Shown here in pieces: positions 32,295-40,978 of a stretch of DNA of 64,000 bases. A program made the translations under genes and the position numbers. The number at the start of each line of letters is the position of its first letter. The first letter of the stretch is position 1. This stretch comes from Paenibacillus_G elgii_A (GTDB lineage: Bacteria; Bacillota; Bacilli; Paenibacillales; NBRC-103111): contig JBHJMN010000004.1 in the NCBI GenBank assembly GCA_042219835.1, forward strand, positions 124,001 to 188,000, read 5' to 3'. The notes under the pieces were generated by a model. The model was not told the DNA's origin and did no database searches. It saw only the letters and a list, made by a program, of their open reading frames with translations.

Positions 32295-32345
32295 TCAAGC
32301 CCTTGGTTCTCCCGACGGGAGCAGCCAAGGGCTTGATTTGTGTTT
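32295..32345 (+). terminator. Terminator of the lacI-GH15 transcript
   Basis: TCAAGCCCTTGG (32295-32306) pairs with CCAAGGGCTTGA (32325-32336). A T-rich segment, TTTGTGTTT, follows. Convergent with the kinase gene on the minus strand. Confidence 0.75.
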
Positions 32346-32387
32346 AGGCATAACCGATGTTTTTTCCACCATGACTTGCTTTCCAGC

Positions 32388-34145
32388 TTACAACATAAAA
32401 TAAAAACTGACGCCCTTTTCGGTATTCGTTACCCCGTAACGGCTTTCGTGCAGCTCCAAAATATGCTTGACGATCGCCAGTCCCAGCCCCGTCCCTCCGG
32501 TTTTCCGGTTGCGGGAACGTTCCGCACGGTAAAATCTTTCCCAAATGTCATCCAATTGATCCTTGGGAATGTTCTCCCCCTCGTTATCGATGGCGACTCG
32601 GAGCCGTTCCCCATCACTTTCGATGCGTATGGTAATTTCGCTGCCGGGCACGGCATGACGGATCGCATTGACCAAGATGTTGAACAATACTTGCTCGATC
32701 TTGGATTGATCGGCATAGACGGGATGCTCGCCCGCAGCCATATGAACGACCTTCAATCCTTTTTCGTTCAAATGATGCGACAGCTTGTCAACGATATCCT
32801 CGATCAGCTCGCTCACCATAAACCGGCTCTTCTTCAGCTTGATGGTCTTCGATTCCAGCTTCGTCAGCTCCAACATATCTTTTACGAGGTCTTCCATTTT
32901 TTCCGTTTCGTCCAGTATCACTTCCAGATATCTCTCGCGCTTGCTTTCGCTGATGCCGTCCCGCAGTCCTTCGGCGAAGCCCTTGACAATGCTGAGCGGC
33001 GTTTTCAATTCATGGGAGGCGTTGGAGACGAACTCCTTCTGTCGTTGCTCCATCCGCTGTTTCTCCTCCATATCCGCCCGAAGCTGCTCGTTGGCCTGAT
33101 GCAGCTCCTTGAGTGTATGATCCAGCGATTCGGACAAGCTGTTCAAGCTGTGGGACAAGCTGCCGAACTCGTCATTGCTCCGGATGGGCGATTTGGCGGA
33201 AAAGTCCAATTTGGCCATGCGCAGCGCGAATTTGTTAAGTGTAAGGAGCGGTTTGGTAACGAATTTGGAAAAAATCAGCGAGAGCAGCAAGATCAGCGCA
33301 ATGCCTCCGACCCCGATATACAGGTAGAACAGCCGCAGCGCGTCGTAAGCCTCGCTAATCTGCTGCAGCGACGTGATCGCGAAGAGCAGCTCGCTCACTT
33401 TGCCCTCCCGCATCACGGGCTGAACCGCGATAAAGTTGCGCACGCCGGTAATCGACTCCATCCATTCCCGTTCAATCATCTTGCCGCTCTGCAAATCGGC
33501 TTTCTGCTCGTTGGTAAGCGGGAACGATTCGCGGATGGCAAAGTACAATAAGCCCTGGCGCAAGTTCCATAGATTCGGGCTGGGCAGCAGCGCGTCGGTG
33601 ATGACGCCGGAAACCTGCTCCAACGGACCTTCAACGTCGCTCGTTGCCGCGCTGTCGATGTCCTTCATTCCGGCTTTTTTTATGACGAGCGCGTAGATCA
33701 ATTCTTTAGCCGGATCATCCTCGTCGTATGCGCCCTCCACCTGAATCCGGTCGCCGCGCTGCAAATGGGCCGCCAGCAACTCCTTCTGATCGGAATCGGA
33801 CAACAAAATCAAGGAAACCTTGACCGAAACGCCTTTGTCGTCACGGATGACGATGCGAAAAAAATTGTCGTATTTCAGTTTTCCTTCTGGATTCAGGATC
33901 GCGAGTTGGGCTTTATTTTGGCTGATAAACAGCCCCATCTCGCGGGTGATGCGCGGCTCGTCCCAACGGTTCGACGCATACTGCTCACTGAAGGCCCGCA
34001 GCTTTTTTTCCAATCCGGCCAATCGCTGATTCTGGTAAAACCTCTCAAAAAACAGCAGCTGCCCGAGCAGAACGATCGCGTAGAACAACATGAAAAAAGA
34101 CGCTGTGATCGCGAATAGCTTGAAGGTAACGCCGCCTCTTTTCAT
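32388..34145 (-). CDS. Membrane sensor histidine kinase
   Basis: 585 residues with membrane segments at about 8-30 and 272-295. Between them is an extracellular sensor of about 240 residues, including FISQNKAQLAILNPEGKLKY. HAMP follows (about 296-348), then a coiled linker, HisKA with the His in FVSNASHELKTPLSIVKGFA, and HATPase_c (NILVNAIRHAV, GTGLGLAIVKHIL). The start overlaps the response regulator stop by four bases (ATGA). It pairs with that regulator. The large extracellular sensor resembles envelope-stress kinases; the signal is unknown. Confidence 0.93.
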   Translation of the reverse strand: MKRGGVTFKLFAITASFFMLFYAIVLLGQLLFFERFYQNQRLAGLEKKLRAFSEQYASNRWDEPRITREMGLFISQNKAQLAILNPEGKLKYDNFFRIVIRDDKGVSVKVSLILLSDSDQKELLAAHLQRGDRIQVEGAYDEDDPAKELIYALVIKKAGMKDIDSAATSDVEGPLEQVSGVITDALLPSPNLWNLRQGLLYFAIRESFPLTNEQKADLQSGKMIEREWMESITGVRNFIAVQPVMREGKVSELLFAITSLQQISEAYDALRLFYLYIGVGGIALILLLSLIFSKFVTKPLLTLNKFALRMAKLDFSAKSPIRSNDEFGSLSHSLNSLSESLDHTLKELHQANEQLRADMEEKQRMEQRQKEFVSNASHELKTPLSIVKGFAEGLRDGISESKRERYLEVILDETEKMEDLVKDMLELTKLESKTIKLKKSRFMVSELIEDIVDKLSHHLNEKGLKVVHMAAGEHPVYADQSKIEQVLFNILVNAIRHAVPGSEITIRIESDGERLRVAIDNEGENIPKDQLDDIWERFYRAERSRNRKTGGTGLGLAIVKHILELHESRYGVTNTEKGVSFYFML

Positions 34146-34822
34146 CGGTCCTCCTCGAATTTATAGCCGGCGCGGATGACGGTGCGGATATGCCGCGCCT
34201 CGTCACCCAGCTTCCCGCGCAATTTTTTAATATGGGTGTCGACGACCCTCGGATCGCCGAAATAATCGAACCCCCATACCTGATTCAGGATCGCTTCGCG
34301 GGACAGCACGATCCCTTCGTTTTTGACCAAATAAAGCAGCAGTTCATATTCTTTGGGCGTCAGCTCGACTTCCAGCCCTTCGATTTCGACGCGGTGCGAT
34401 CGTTTGTTGACGGTGACCCGGCCAAAGCTGAGCATATGATCTTCTTTTCCGACTGTCCCCTCGACGCGTTTCATCAGCGTTTTGGCGCGGGCAACGAGTA
34501 CCTTCGGGCTAAACGGCTTGGTGACGTAATCGTCGGCGCCCAGCTCGAAGCCGAGCATTTTGTCGTCGTCCTCCGACTTCGCGGTGAGGAAGATGATCGG
34601 AATCGCCGATTTGGCTCGGATTCGCTTGCATACGGCCCATCCGTCCAGCTCCGGCATCAAAATATCCAGAATGACGAGGTCCGCATTCAAACTATCCAGC
34701 ATGTCCAGCGCTTGTCTGCCGTTCTCCGCCTCGTAGACGGTCCACTGCTCCCTTTCGAAATAATCCGCCACAATCTCGCGAATGAGGCTCTCATCTTCGA
34801 TGAGAAGAACTTTTCGTTCCAT
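34142..34822 (-). CDS. OmpR/PhoB-family response regulator
   Basis: 226 residues from ATG 34822. A TTG at 34828 has a slightly better spaced AGGAG and would add two residues. Receiver: acidic pair at E9-D10, phospho-acceptor D53 (LVILDILMPELDG) and Lys in DDYVTKPFSP. The C-terminal winged helix has LTPKEYELLLYLVKNEGIVL and VVDTHIKKLRGKLGD. Its stop overlaps the kinase gene, so they form a two-gene operon. Targets are unknown; the AI-2E-type gene is divergent to it across about 190 bases. Confidence 0.93.
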   Translation of the reverse strand: MERKVLLIEDESLIREIVADYFEREQWTVYEAENGRQALDMLDSLNADLVILDILMPELDGWAVCKRIRAKSAIPIIFLTAKSEDDDKMLGFELGADDYVTKPFSPKVLVARAKTLMKRVEGTVGKEDHMLSFGRVTVNKRSHRVEIEGLEVELTPKEYELLLYLVKNEGIVLSREAILNQVWGFDYFGDPRVVDTHIKKLRGKLGDEARHIRTVIRAGYKFEEDR

Positions 34823-35015
34823 AAGCAATGACAACTCCTGTTTATCCGGTAACGTGCCTACCTGTTCTATTATACATGAGTCTTGTGTTTTTCGTGTGTC
34901 CCGTGGAGCAATTAAAACAAGAGCCTTTTTCGAAGATAGGACACATGAAGTACACAACGGCGCGTTATAATGTTGGCAGACAAACTTGTCTCGTTCCCAT
35001 CGAAAGGATGTTCGT

Positions 35016-36053
35016 ATGAATATGATGGCCTTTCTTCAAAGAAAAGATGTGCAGCGCTTCGGCATTCTGGCGCTCTTCTCCCTGCTGTTGTTCTGGCTGA
35101 GAGGCATGCTGAACCTCATCTTATTGACATTCTTGATGACGTTCCTCATGGATCGTCTTCATCACTTGGTCCATCGCTGGATTAAACCGATCATTCCTAT
35201 CGATTCCAAGCTGCTGCTCTCCATTCTGTACGCTTTGCTTGTCGCTCTGCTGACGGCCTGGGGCTTCAAAGTTTTTCCAACGATAGCTCACGAGGTAGGC
35301 CAGTTGGCTACGATGGTAAAGGAGGTTTACGCGCATCCGCAGAACGAAATCGTGAGCTATCTCGTATCCGTCGTTCATCAGCTCGACCTTCGCAGCATCA
35401 TCAAGCCGGGTTTGGATATGATCACGAAAGTCGGCCACTGGGGCTTCGAAGGTTTTTTGTCCGTCATCATGAGCTTGATTTTACTGCTCAGCAAGTCGAG
35501 CGTTGCACAGTTTACGCACAAGCTTCAGTCAAGCAAAATCGGATGGCTGGTGCAAGAAATCGAATACTTCGGCCAAAAATTCGTCCTCACCTTCGGCAAA
35601 GTGATCGAAACCCAGCTGATAATTGCGCTGATCAACTGTGTGCTCACAACGATCGCCTTATGGGTGATGGGCTTTCCCAACCTGTTCGGCCTGACGCTCT
35701 TGGTCTTCGTTCTTGGCTTGATTCCGGTCGCCGGCGTATTCATCTCGCTGATTCCGTTGTGCGCTATTGCGTTCAGCCTTGGCGGCTTCATCTATGTCAT
35801 CTATTTGCTCGTGACAATTACCTTGATTCACGCATTGGAAGCCTATGTGCTCAACCCGCGGCTGATGGCTTCCAAGACGCACCTGCCGATCTTTTACACC
35901 TTTATCGTGCTCCTGTTCTCCGAGCATTTCTTCGGCATCTGGGGCCTGATCGTCGGAATTCCGACATTTGTATTTTTACTTGATTTGTTAGAGGTTCAAA
36001 CGGCGGGGCAGCCGATTCGCCTTGCGCTTCCCCTATCTCCTAAGGAGGAATAA
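35016..36053 (+). CDS. AI-2E (PerM) family transporter
   Basis: 345 residues from ATG 35016 with an AAAGGAT site; the frame runs back to 34986 without support. There are about eight membrane segments, with the family pattern of two helices at each end and FLLLSKSSVAQFTHKLQSSK-like and LNPRLMASKTHLPIFYTFIV segments near the C-terminal third. Members include autoinducer-2 and sodium-coupled exporters. The next two genes encode a CDP-alcohol phosphatidyltransferase-like protein and a DedA protein, so a membrane-lipid role for the trio is plausible. Confidence 0.88.
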   Translation: MNMMAFLQRKDVQRFGILALFSLLLFWLRGMLNLILLTFLMTFLMDRLHHLVHRWIKPIIPIDSKLLLSILYALLVALLTAWGFKVFPTIAHEVGQLATMVKEVYAHPQNEIVSYLVSVVHQLDLRSIIKPGLDMITKVGHWGFEGFLSVIMSLILLLSKSSVAQFTHKLQSSKIGWLVQEIEYFGQKFVLTFGKVIETQLIIALINCVLTTIALWVMGFPNLFGLTLLVFVLGLIPVAGVFISLIPLCAIAFSLGGFIYVIYLLVTITLIHALEAYVLNPRLMASKTHLPIFYTFIVLLFSEHFFGIWGLIVGIPTFVFLLDLLEVQTAGQPIRLALPLSPKEE

Positions 36054-36058
36054 TCACA

Positions 36059-36604
36059 ATGTTGAAAAAATCGATCCCGTTTGTGTTCGTAGCAGCGGGG
36101 CTGGGTATTGGCATGATTTCGCTTCTGCTGGCGTTTCACCGGGAGGTGGCCTCAGCGGTGCTGTTTGTCGCGATTGCGGCCTTGCTGGACTTGTTCGGCG
36201 GCTATTTTGCGGAGAAGCTGAAGCTGTCGGGCGGATTCGACAAGGAGCTTCGTTCCTTATCGGAGCTGATTTCCTTCGGCGCCGCGCCGGCCATCATTAT
36301 TTATGTCGTCGCTCTGCGCGAGCTGCCGGTATACGGTACGCTGCTGACCGCGTTGTTCATGGTATGCGGCGCGCTGCGGCTGGCCCGTTTCAACGTATTA
36401 ACCTGTCACAATAGCTGTCATATCGGACTGCCCATTACCGGAGCAGGCTGTCTGTTATCCGCATTTGCCTTGTGGAACCCGCCCGCACATCTTATAGCAG
36501 TGACGGTGCTGGTCATTGTCGGGCTATCTTTCCTGATGATCAGCAAGATCAAGATTCCGGCATTTCGTCCAAGCAAAGCCGTGTACGATACCAAGAACGT
36601 CTAG
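36059..36604 (+). CDS. CDP-alcohol phosphatidyltransferase-like protein with degenerate motif
   Basis: 181 residues with about five membrane segments; it starts 5 bases after the AI-2E stop. The fold matches CDP-diacylglycerol-serine O-phosphatidyltransferase (PssA): VFVAAGLGIGMISLLLAF, then the motif region and a C-terminal run of helices (ALRLARFN). But the signature DxxDGxxARx8GxxxDxxxD reads DLFGGYFAEKL then FDKELRSLSE. The second, third and fourth Asp are Gly, Arg and Glu, and Arg is Glu. Those Asp bind the catalytic metals in the family, so it is probably not an active synthase. Confidence 0.8.
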   Translation: MLKKSIPFVFVAAGLGIGMISLLLAFHREVASAVLFVAIAALLDLFGGYFAEKLKLSGGFDKELRSLSELISFGAAPAIIIYVVALRELPVYGTLLTALFMVCGALRLARFNVLTCHNSCHIGLPITGAGCLLSAFALWNPPAHLIAVTVLVIVGLSFLMISKIKIPAFRPSKAVYDTKNV

Positions 36605-36636
36605 CACCTACGGCTGGAGAGGAGCTCTGTGTCCGC

Positions 36637-37170
36637 ATGCAATTTATACAGGAGATGATCTTACAGTACGGATATATCGCTTTATTCTTCAGCTTGGCGC
36701 TTGGCATTGTGGGCTTGCCTATCCCCGACGAGCTGCTTATGACCTTTATCGGCTATCTGGCGTCGGTCGGTATGCTGAACTATTCGCTCTCGGTCGCCGT
36801 CAGTCTGGCGGGAGCGATGACCGGCATGCTCTGCAGCTACGCGCTTGGCCGCAAGTTCGGCAAGCCGCTGCTGTGGAAGCACGGCAAATGGATTAAGCTG
36901 ACCCCGGAACGGCTGGAAAAAGTGGAAGCTTGGTTCCAACGTTACGGGCCTTGGACGATCAGCTTCGGCTATTTCATTCCCGGTATCCGTCACTTAACCT
37001 GTTACTTATCCGGCGTCATCGGAATGGGCAAGCGCAAATATTTGATGTTCTCGGCTATCGGGGCGTTCAGTTGGTGCGTTTTTTTTATTTCCATTGGCTA
37101 TTTTATCGGGGCGCAGATCGACTTCTCGCATTTTCATGCGTCGCTGATGGATCGCTTTTTCTCGAAATAA
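36637..37170 (+). CDS. DedA-family membrane protein
   Basis: 177 residues from ATG 36637 with about four membrane segments. Family features include the re-entrant loop GLPIPDELLMTFIGYLA, YALGRKFGKPLLWKHGKWI and the conserved GYFIPGIRHLTCYLSGVIGM (Arg and Pro in the second loop). DedA proteins act in lipid scrambling and proton-motive-force-linked functions. The ribosome binding site (GGAG) is 13 bases away, so the start could differ slightly. It ends the AI-2E / phosphatidyltransferase-like / DedA operon. Confidence 0.88.
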   Translation: MQFIQEMILQYGYIALFFSLALGIVGLPIPDELLMTFIGYLASVGMLNYSLSVAVSLAGAMTGMLCSYALGRKFGKPLLWKHGKWIKLTPERLEKVEAWFQRYGPWTISFGYFIPGIRHLTCYLSGVIGMGKRKYLMFSAIGAFSWCVFFISIGYFIGAQIDFSHFHASLMDRFFSK

Positions 37171-37200
37171 CAGCTCTCGGACAAACTATAGCGGAAACAA

Positions 37201-37230
37201 AAAGGCACGCTTTTGAAGACGTGCCTTTTT
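37201..37230. terminator. Bidirectional terminator between dedA and the MFS gene
   Basis: AAAGGCACG (37201-37209) pairs with CGTGCCTTT (37220-37228). Runs of T follow on both strands. Confidence 0.85.
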
Positions 37231-37238
37231 GCCGTTCT

Positions 37239-38480
37239 TTATCGTTTGCGCAGCGTCCGGCCGAACACGGCCAAAATCGGCAGCAGAAGCACCGCGGCTG
37301 TCACAAGGGACGCCCGAAGCGATAGACGGCTGCCGATCCATCCAACGAACGGACCGCCCCCCGTCTGGCCGAGCGCATCCAACTGATTGATCATCGAGAG
37401 CACGGTCGCCCGGACTTTGCCTTCGATGTTCAGATTAAGCCACGTATCGTAGATCGGCCCGCTGAGTGCTCCAATGATGCCAAGCGCAAGTACGGAGCCT
37501 AGCGCCCAGGTAAAGCCGGGAGCGAAGGCAAATGACAAGATGGCGGCAACCCGCAAGCCGGTCAAAACAAACATCGCCACGACGACCACCCGTTCGCTGC
37601 CCATATCCAGCCGCTTCTCGGCCAGCCGTACGGCGATCAGACTGAGGAACGTCGCAAGGACAGAGATCAGCCCGAACCACACCGCCATCGAGAACGGCAG
37701 TCCCGCCGGAAAGCCGATCTCCTTGATCAGATGCGCTTCCCAAAGCCGGTCGTAGCCTTCCGACGCCGCGCCGCTGAACAGCGTGACGACGAGAATCATT
37801 AGCAGCACCGGCTGGCGGCGTATTACCAGTGCTCCGGACAGCCACGTCGCCTTCATCTCCTGCCAATAGGAGAACTTGTCCACCCGCTCCGGACGGACGA
37901 ATCGGGTTTCCTTCATGAAAAGAAGCAAAAACGCCCCGAGGCTGAGAAACATCAGACCGCTTATGATAAACGGCAGATTGGGTGCAAGCGTGGACAATCC
38001 AACGCTGAGTGCAATACCGAGCAGTGTAGCGACCAGCGACAAGCGCTTGCCTTCCAGGAAGAGGCGCCCCACCTGCTGCTCGCCAACTTCGTCAACGATC
38101 CAGGCCGTATCGGCTCCGCTGATCAGCGTCTCGCCGACGCCGCGGATACATTCCGCAATCAGAATCCATGCGAACAGCGAAAGTAAAGGACTAACGCCCC
38201 CAAGCCACGGCGCGCTGCCTTCCAGCACACATGCGCCCCCTATCACCAGCATCCCGGCAATAACCGACAGCCGCCGGCCATACGTATCGGCAACCACCCC
38301 CGTAATTCCTTCGAAAATCAATACCGTTGCTTCCAAAACTGTACCAACGAGCAGCAGCTCGAACGGGTTGAACCCGAGTTGGCTTATGTAATATACCGCA
38401 TAGGTCGTAAAGGCCGTCGCATTGGCGAGCGACGTCATAAAAACTTTAATCTTATATACTTGTGACGCGTGAAATTTCAT
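37239..38480 (-). CDS. MFS transporter (multidrug-efflux type, leader controlled)
   Basis: 413 residues with about twelve membrane segments. The MFS motif A appears as GVVADTYGRRLSVIAGM after helix 2. A second typical segment is GPIYDTWLNLNIEGKVRATV. The general layout resembles DHA3-type drug exporters. The start is ATG 38480 with a weak AAGG site that can be buried in a hairpin (38481-38510). About 220 bases of leader precede it and contain a small ORF with a strong site (38570-38638). This suggests induction by ribosome stalling, and hence an antibiotic substrate, as inference only. Confidence 0.85.
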   Translation of the reverse strand: MKFHASQVYKIKVFMTSLANATAFTTYAVYYISQLGFNPFELLLVGTVLEATVLIFEGITGVVADTYGRRLSVIAGMLVIGGACVLEGSAPWLGGVSPLLSLFAWILIAECIRGVGETLISGADTAWIVDEVGEQQVGRLFLEGKRLSLVATLLGIALSVGLSTLAPNLPFIISGLMFLSLGAFLLLFMKETRFVRPERVDKFSYWQEMKATWLSGALVIRRQPVLLMILVVTLFSGAASEGYDRLWEAHLIKEIGFPAGLPFSMAVWFGLISVLATFLSLIAVRLAEKRLDMGSERVVVVAMFVLTGLRVAAILSFAFAPGFTWALGSVLALGIIGALSGPIYDTWLNLNIEGKVRATVLSMINQLDALGQTGGGPFVGWIGSRLSLRASLVTAAVLLLPILAVFGRTLRKR

Positions 38481-38510
38481 GCAGACAGATCCGCCTTTCC
38501 GGCAGACTGC
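38481..38510 (-). other. Hairpin burying the MFS start region
   Basis: On the minus strand GCAG (plus 38507-38510) pairs with CTGC (plus 38481-38484), just before the ATG. An inner GCC (plus 38501-38503) pairs with GGC (plus 38493-38495). The weak ribosome binding region lies in this structure. Confidence 0.45.
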
Positions 38511-38569
38511 ACGTCACACAGGGCAGTACGGTTTCTTGCGCTTCCGCCTCTTGTACACCTATGGACGGG

Positions 38570-38638
38570 TCATGCCGTTCGTTGTTTTAACGTTCCTGTA
38601 ATCCTTAGGTTGAGTGAATAGGCCAAGCTTTTTTGCAT
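38570..38638 (-). CDS. Possible leader peptide of the MFS transporter
   Basis: A 22-codon ORF (MQKSLAYSLNLRITG start) begins at ATG 38638, with a perfect GGAGGTG site (plus 38646-38652) seven bases upstream. It ends at TGA (plus 38570-38572), about 90 bases before the MFS start. It is far too short to be a usual gene, but its translation signals are better than those of the transporter itself. The arrangement is that of regulatory leader peptides of drug-resistance genes. Confidence 0.45.
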   Translation of the reverse strand: MQKSLAYSLNLRITGTLKQRTA

Positions 38639-38709
38639 GGTGAAGCACCTCCGTTGGGAATTAGCGCCTCTCGGGACGAATCATTCGGGAAAGGTCGCTT
38701 TAAAATCGT

Positions 38710-38715
38710 ATTATA
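38710..38715 (-). promoter_or_regulatory. -10 element upstream of the MFS leader
   Basis: Minus-strand TATAAT (plus 38710-38715) has no clear -35 at 17 bases (CGGCAG). Transcription would begin at about 38703, giving a leader of about 220 bases. The rest of the 378-base spacer to 38858 holds the divergent promoter below. Confidence 0.4.
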
Positions 38716-38770
38716 CATCAAAATCGAGCCGGCTGCCGCCTATTCATTATGCAAGTCTGCTTCCAGCAGC

Positions 38771-38807
38771 TTGACATGAAGAAGCTATTCATTTATATTA
38801 TATGAAT
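38771..38807 (+). promoter_or_regulatory. Promoter and palindrome before the flavin monooxygenase
   Basis: -35 TTGACA (38771-38776) and -10 TATATT (38794-38799) are 17 bases apart. The inverted repeat ATTCAT-N9-ATGAAT (38787-38807) overlaps the -10, a likely operator of an unidentified repressor. Confidence 0.65.
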
Positions 38808-38858
38808 AAGTGATCATATATTATGAGTATATATGAAGGTTTTAAGCGAAGGAGTTTG

Positions 38859-39905
38859 ATGGAGATGAAACAAGTTGACGTACTAGTGATCGGAGCCGGC
38901 CAAGCCGGTCTCGCGATGGGATATTATTTGAAACAACAAGGGGTGTCGTTTACCTTGCTGGAAGCAAACGACCGTATCGGGGACAGCTGGAGGAACCGGT
39001 ATGACTCCTTGGTGCTGTTCACGCCTCGAAGATTTTCGCTGCCGGGCATGCCCATGTCTGGTGATCCAAATGGTATGCCGAACAAGGACGAAGTTGCCGA
39101 CTACCTGGAAGCTTACGCGAAGCATTTTTCCCTGCCAGTAAAATTGAAGACTCAGGTCGTGTCGATGACCAAGACGAGCCAGGGCTTCCTCCTCGAAACG
39201 AATCGGGGAAGCTATCGAGCGGGCAAAGTCATCGTGTCAACCGGTCCGTTCCACACGCCTTTCATTCCCGGCTTTGCCTCTGGGCTTCCGGACGAAATCT
39301 ATCAAACGCACAGCAGCGAATACCGGAATCCCGGCGAGCTGCGGGACGGACCTGTGCTTGTCGTCGGCGCCGGCAATTCGGGCGCGCAGATCGCCGTAGA
39401 GTTATCCCGGGAGCGGCTAGTCTATTTGTCCGCAGGAAGCGAGTTGCACTTTAATCCGCTATATGCGCTGGGCAAAAGCATTTTTTGGTATTTGGACCTG
39501 TTCGGGATTATCTATGCAGGTGCTGATTCCCTAGCTGGCTCGTGGCTGAAGAAGCAGCCCGAGAAAATTTACGGACTCGAACTGAAATCGCTTCTAGCGG
39601 ATCAAAAAGTGCTGCTCAAGCCAAGAGCCGTCGAAGCCCGCAGAAACCGCATTGTATTCGAAAACGGAAGTGAAGCGGAAGTCAGCAATATCGTGTGGTC
39701 AACCGGCTACCGCAGCGACTACCGGTGGATACAGATCGACGGCGCTACCGATTCACAGGGGAGGCCTATTCACCACGGCGGCGTCAGCCCGGTGTCCGGG
39801 CTTTATTATCTCGGCCTGCCGTGGCAGTCGTCCCGAGGATCAGCGCTGCTCGGCTGGGTAGGCCGCGATGCGTCCAAGCTAGCAGAAAAAATTCGGTTTT
39901 CATAG
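38859..39905 (+). CDS. Flavin-containing monooxygenase / NAD(P)-binding oxidoreductase
   Basis: 348 residues from ATG 38859, with a GAAGGAG site; ATG 38865 is also possible. Two Rossmann signatures are visible: FAD binding at VLVIGAGQAGLAMGYYLK near the N terminus and NAD(P) binding at VLVVGAGNSGAQIAVEL (about 165-182). FHTPFIPGF lies between them and STGYRSDYRWI near the C-terminal part, as in Baeyer-Villiger/FMO-like enzymes of the CzcO/YhhQ-like type. The gene has its own strong promoter with an overlapping palindrome, divergent from the MFS leader. Substrate unknown. Confidence 0.88.
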   Translation: MEMKQVDVLVIGAGQAGLAMGYYLKQQGVSFTLLEANDRIGDSWRNRYDSLVLFTPRRFSLPGMPMSGDPNGMPNKDEVADYLEAYAKHFSLPVKLKTQVVSMTKTSQGFLLETNRGSYRAGKVIVSTGPFHTPFIPGFASGLPDEIYQTHSSEYRNPGELRDGPVLVVGAGNSGAQIAVELSRERLVYLSAGSELHFNPLYALGKSIFWYLDLFGIIYAGADSLAGSWLKKQPEKIYGLELKSLLADQKVLLKPRAVEARRNRIVFENGSEAEVSNIVWSTGYRSDYRWIQIDGATDSQGRPIHHGGVSPVSGLYYLGLPWQSSRGSALLGWVGRDASKLAEKIRFS

Positions 39906-39953
39906 ATTTGCAGCCCGGTTTTGGTATACAATAAATGTGGCGGAGGTGTGTTT

Positions 39954-40331
39954 ATGAGCGATGGGTCATTCGCCTTGAAATCGGTTACCCCGATTCTTCG
40001 GATATTCGACGAAACCAAAGCGAGAGCGTTTTATTTGGACTATCTCGGCTTTCAGGTCGATTGGGAGCACCGGTTTGAGGAAAACTTCCCCTTATACATG
40101 CAAATCTCGCTTGGAGCGTGTACGCTCCATTTAAGCGAGCATCATGGGGATTGTTGCCCAGGAGCCGCGGTCCGCATTGAAGTCGAGAACCTCGAAGCGT
40201 TCCATGCGAAGCTTGAAGCTAAAGACTATAAGTACGCCAAGCCCGGTCTGGAAATTACCCCTTGGGACACACGGGAACTTACCGTGAATGACCCGTTCGG
40301 GAACCGCCTCATTTTTTTCGAAGCTGCATAA
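39954..40331 (+). CDS. Glyoxalase/bleomycin-resistance-fold protein
   Basis: 125 residues from ATG 39954 with GGAGGTG 9 bases upstream; the open frame begins at 39921 without a site. VOC-fold markers: VTPILRIFDETKARAFYLDY for the first beta-alpha unit, HLSEHHGDCCPGAAVRIEVE in the middle, and the typical end WDTRELTVNDPFGNRLIFFE. The Glu/His metal ligands of glyoxalases are not all evident, and this form resembles bleomycin-resistance-type binding proteins. It could bind an antibiotic or a small metabolite. Confidence 0.85.
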   Translation: MSDGSFALKSVTPILRIFDETKARAFYLDYLGFQVDWEHRFEENFPLYMQISLGACTLHLSEHHGDCCPGAAVRIEVENLEAFHAKLEAKDYKYAKPGLEITPWDTRELTVNDPFGNRLIFFEAA

Positions 40332-40368
40332 CGAACCTCAAAAGCACATCAGGAGGGAACACAGAACG

Positions 40369-40839
40369 ATGCCGGATATGTTAGTGAAGCTGTACGAGCT
40401 TCCGGATGACGCCCCGCTCCGAGCCAAACTGGAGAACGCGGGCTTTACGATCCGCAGGGCGCTCGTGCCGGAGAAGCATGTAATTCTAAGCTGGGTTAAG
40501 GAAAAATTCAATCCCCATTGGGAGAGCGAATGCGACGTCGCGATTAGCGGACATCCGACCTCGTGCTTTATCGCTACCTTGGAGGACAAAGTGGTCGGCT
40601 TCGCATGTTACGACGCGACCAGCAAAGGCTTTTTCGGCCCGACCGGCGTAGACGAAGTGTGCCGCGGCAAAGGCGTCGGCGCCGCTCTGCTGCTGGCCTG
40701 CTTGCACGACATGCGAGCCCAGGGATACGGCTATGCCGTGATCGGCGGCGCGGGGCCGGTCGCTTTTTACGAAAAGACGGTCGGCGCGATAGAAATTCCG
40801 GATTCCGTGCCGGGGATCTACAAAGGAATGCTCCGGTAA
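40369..40839 (+). CDS. GNAT-family N-acetyltransferase
   Basis: 156 residues from ATG 40369, with AGGAGG about 12 bases upstream. The acetyl-CoA loop is VCRGKGVGAALLLACLHDM and the C-terminal part is YGYAVIGGAGPVAFYEKTVG, as in single-domain GNAT acyltransferases. The N-terminal 50 residues are a helix-rich extension. It lies 37 bases after the glyoxalase-fold gene and may be co-transcribed with it. Substrate unknown. Confidence 0.85.
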   Translation: MPDMLVKLYELPDDAPLRAKLENAGFTIRRALVPEKHVILSWVKEKFNPHWESECDVAISGHPTSCFIATLEDKVVGFACYDATSKGFFGPTGVDEVCRGKGVGAALLLACLHDMRAQGYGYAVIGGAGPVAFYEKTVGAIEIPDSVPGIYKGMLR

Positions 40840-40978
40840 CGGGCCTCGTATATTGACCTGAGACCGAATACAAGCTACACTAGAAAGTACAAGCAGGGGA
40901 ATTTCCAGCGGCAGCTCCGCATGGAAAGGCTTCTGCTTTTCTATTTTCCCATCCACTCTAACACACCGGGAGGAACCC

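Noticed and set aside
32340..33551. A 403-codon plus-strand open frame opposite the histidine kinase
   Set aside because: The minus-strand kinase has all signature boxes. The opposite frame is a composition artefact.
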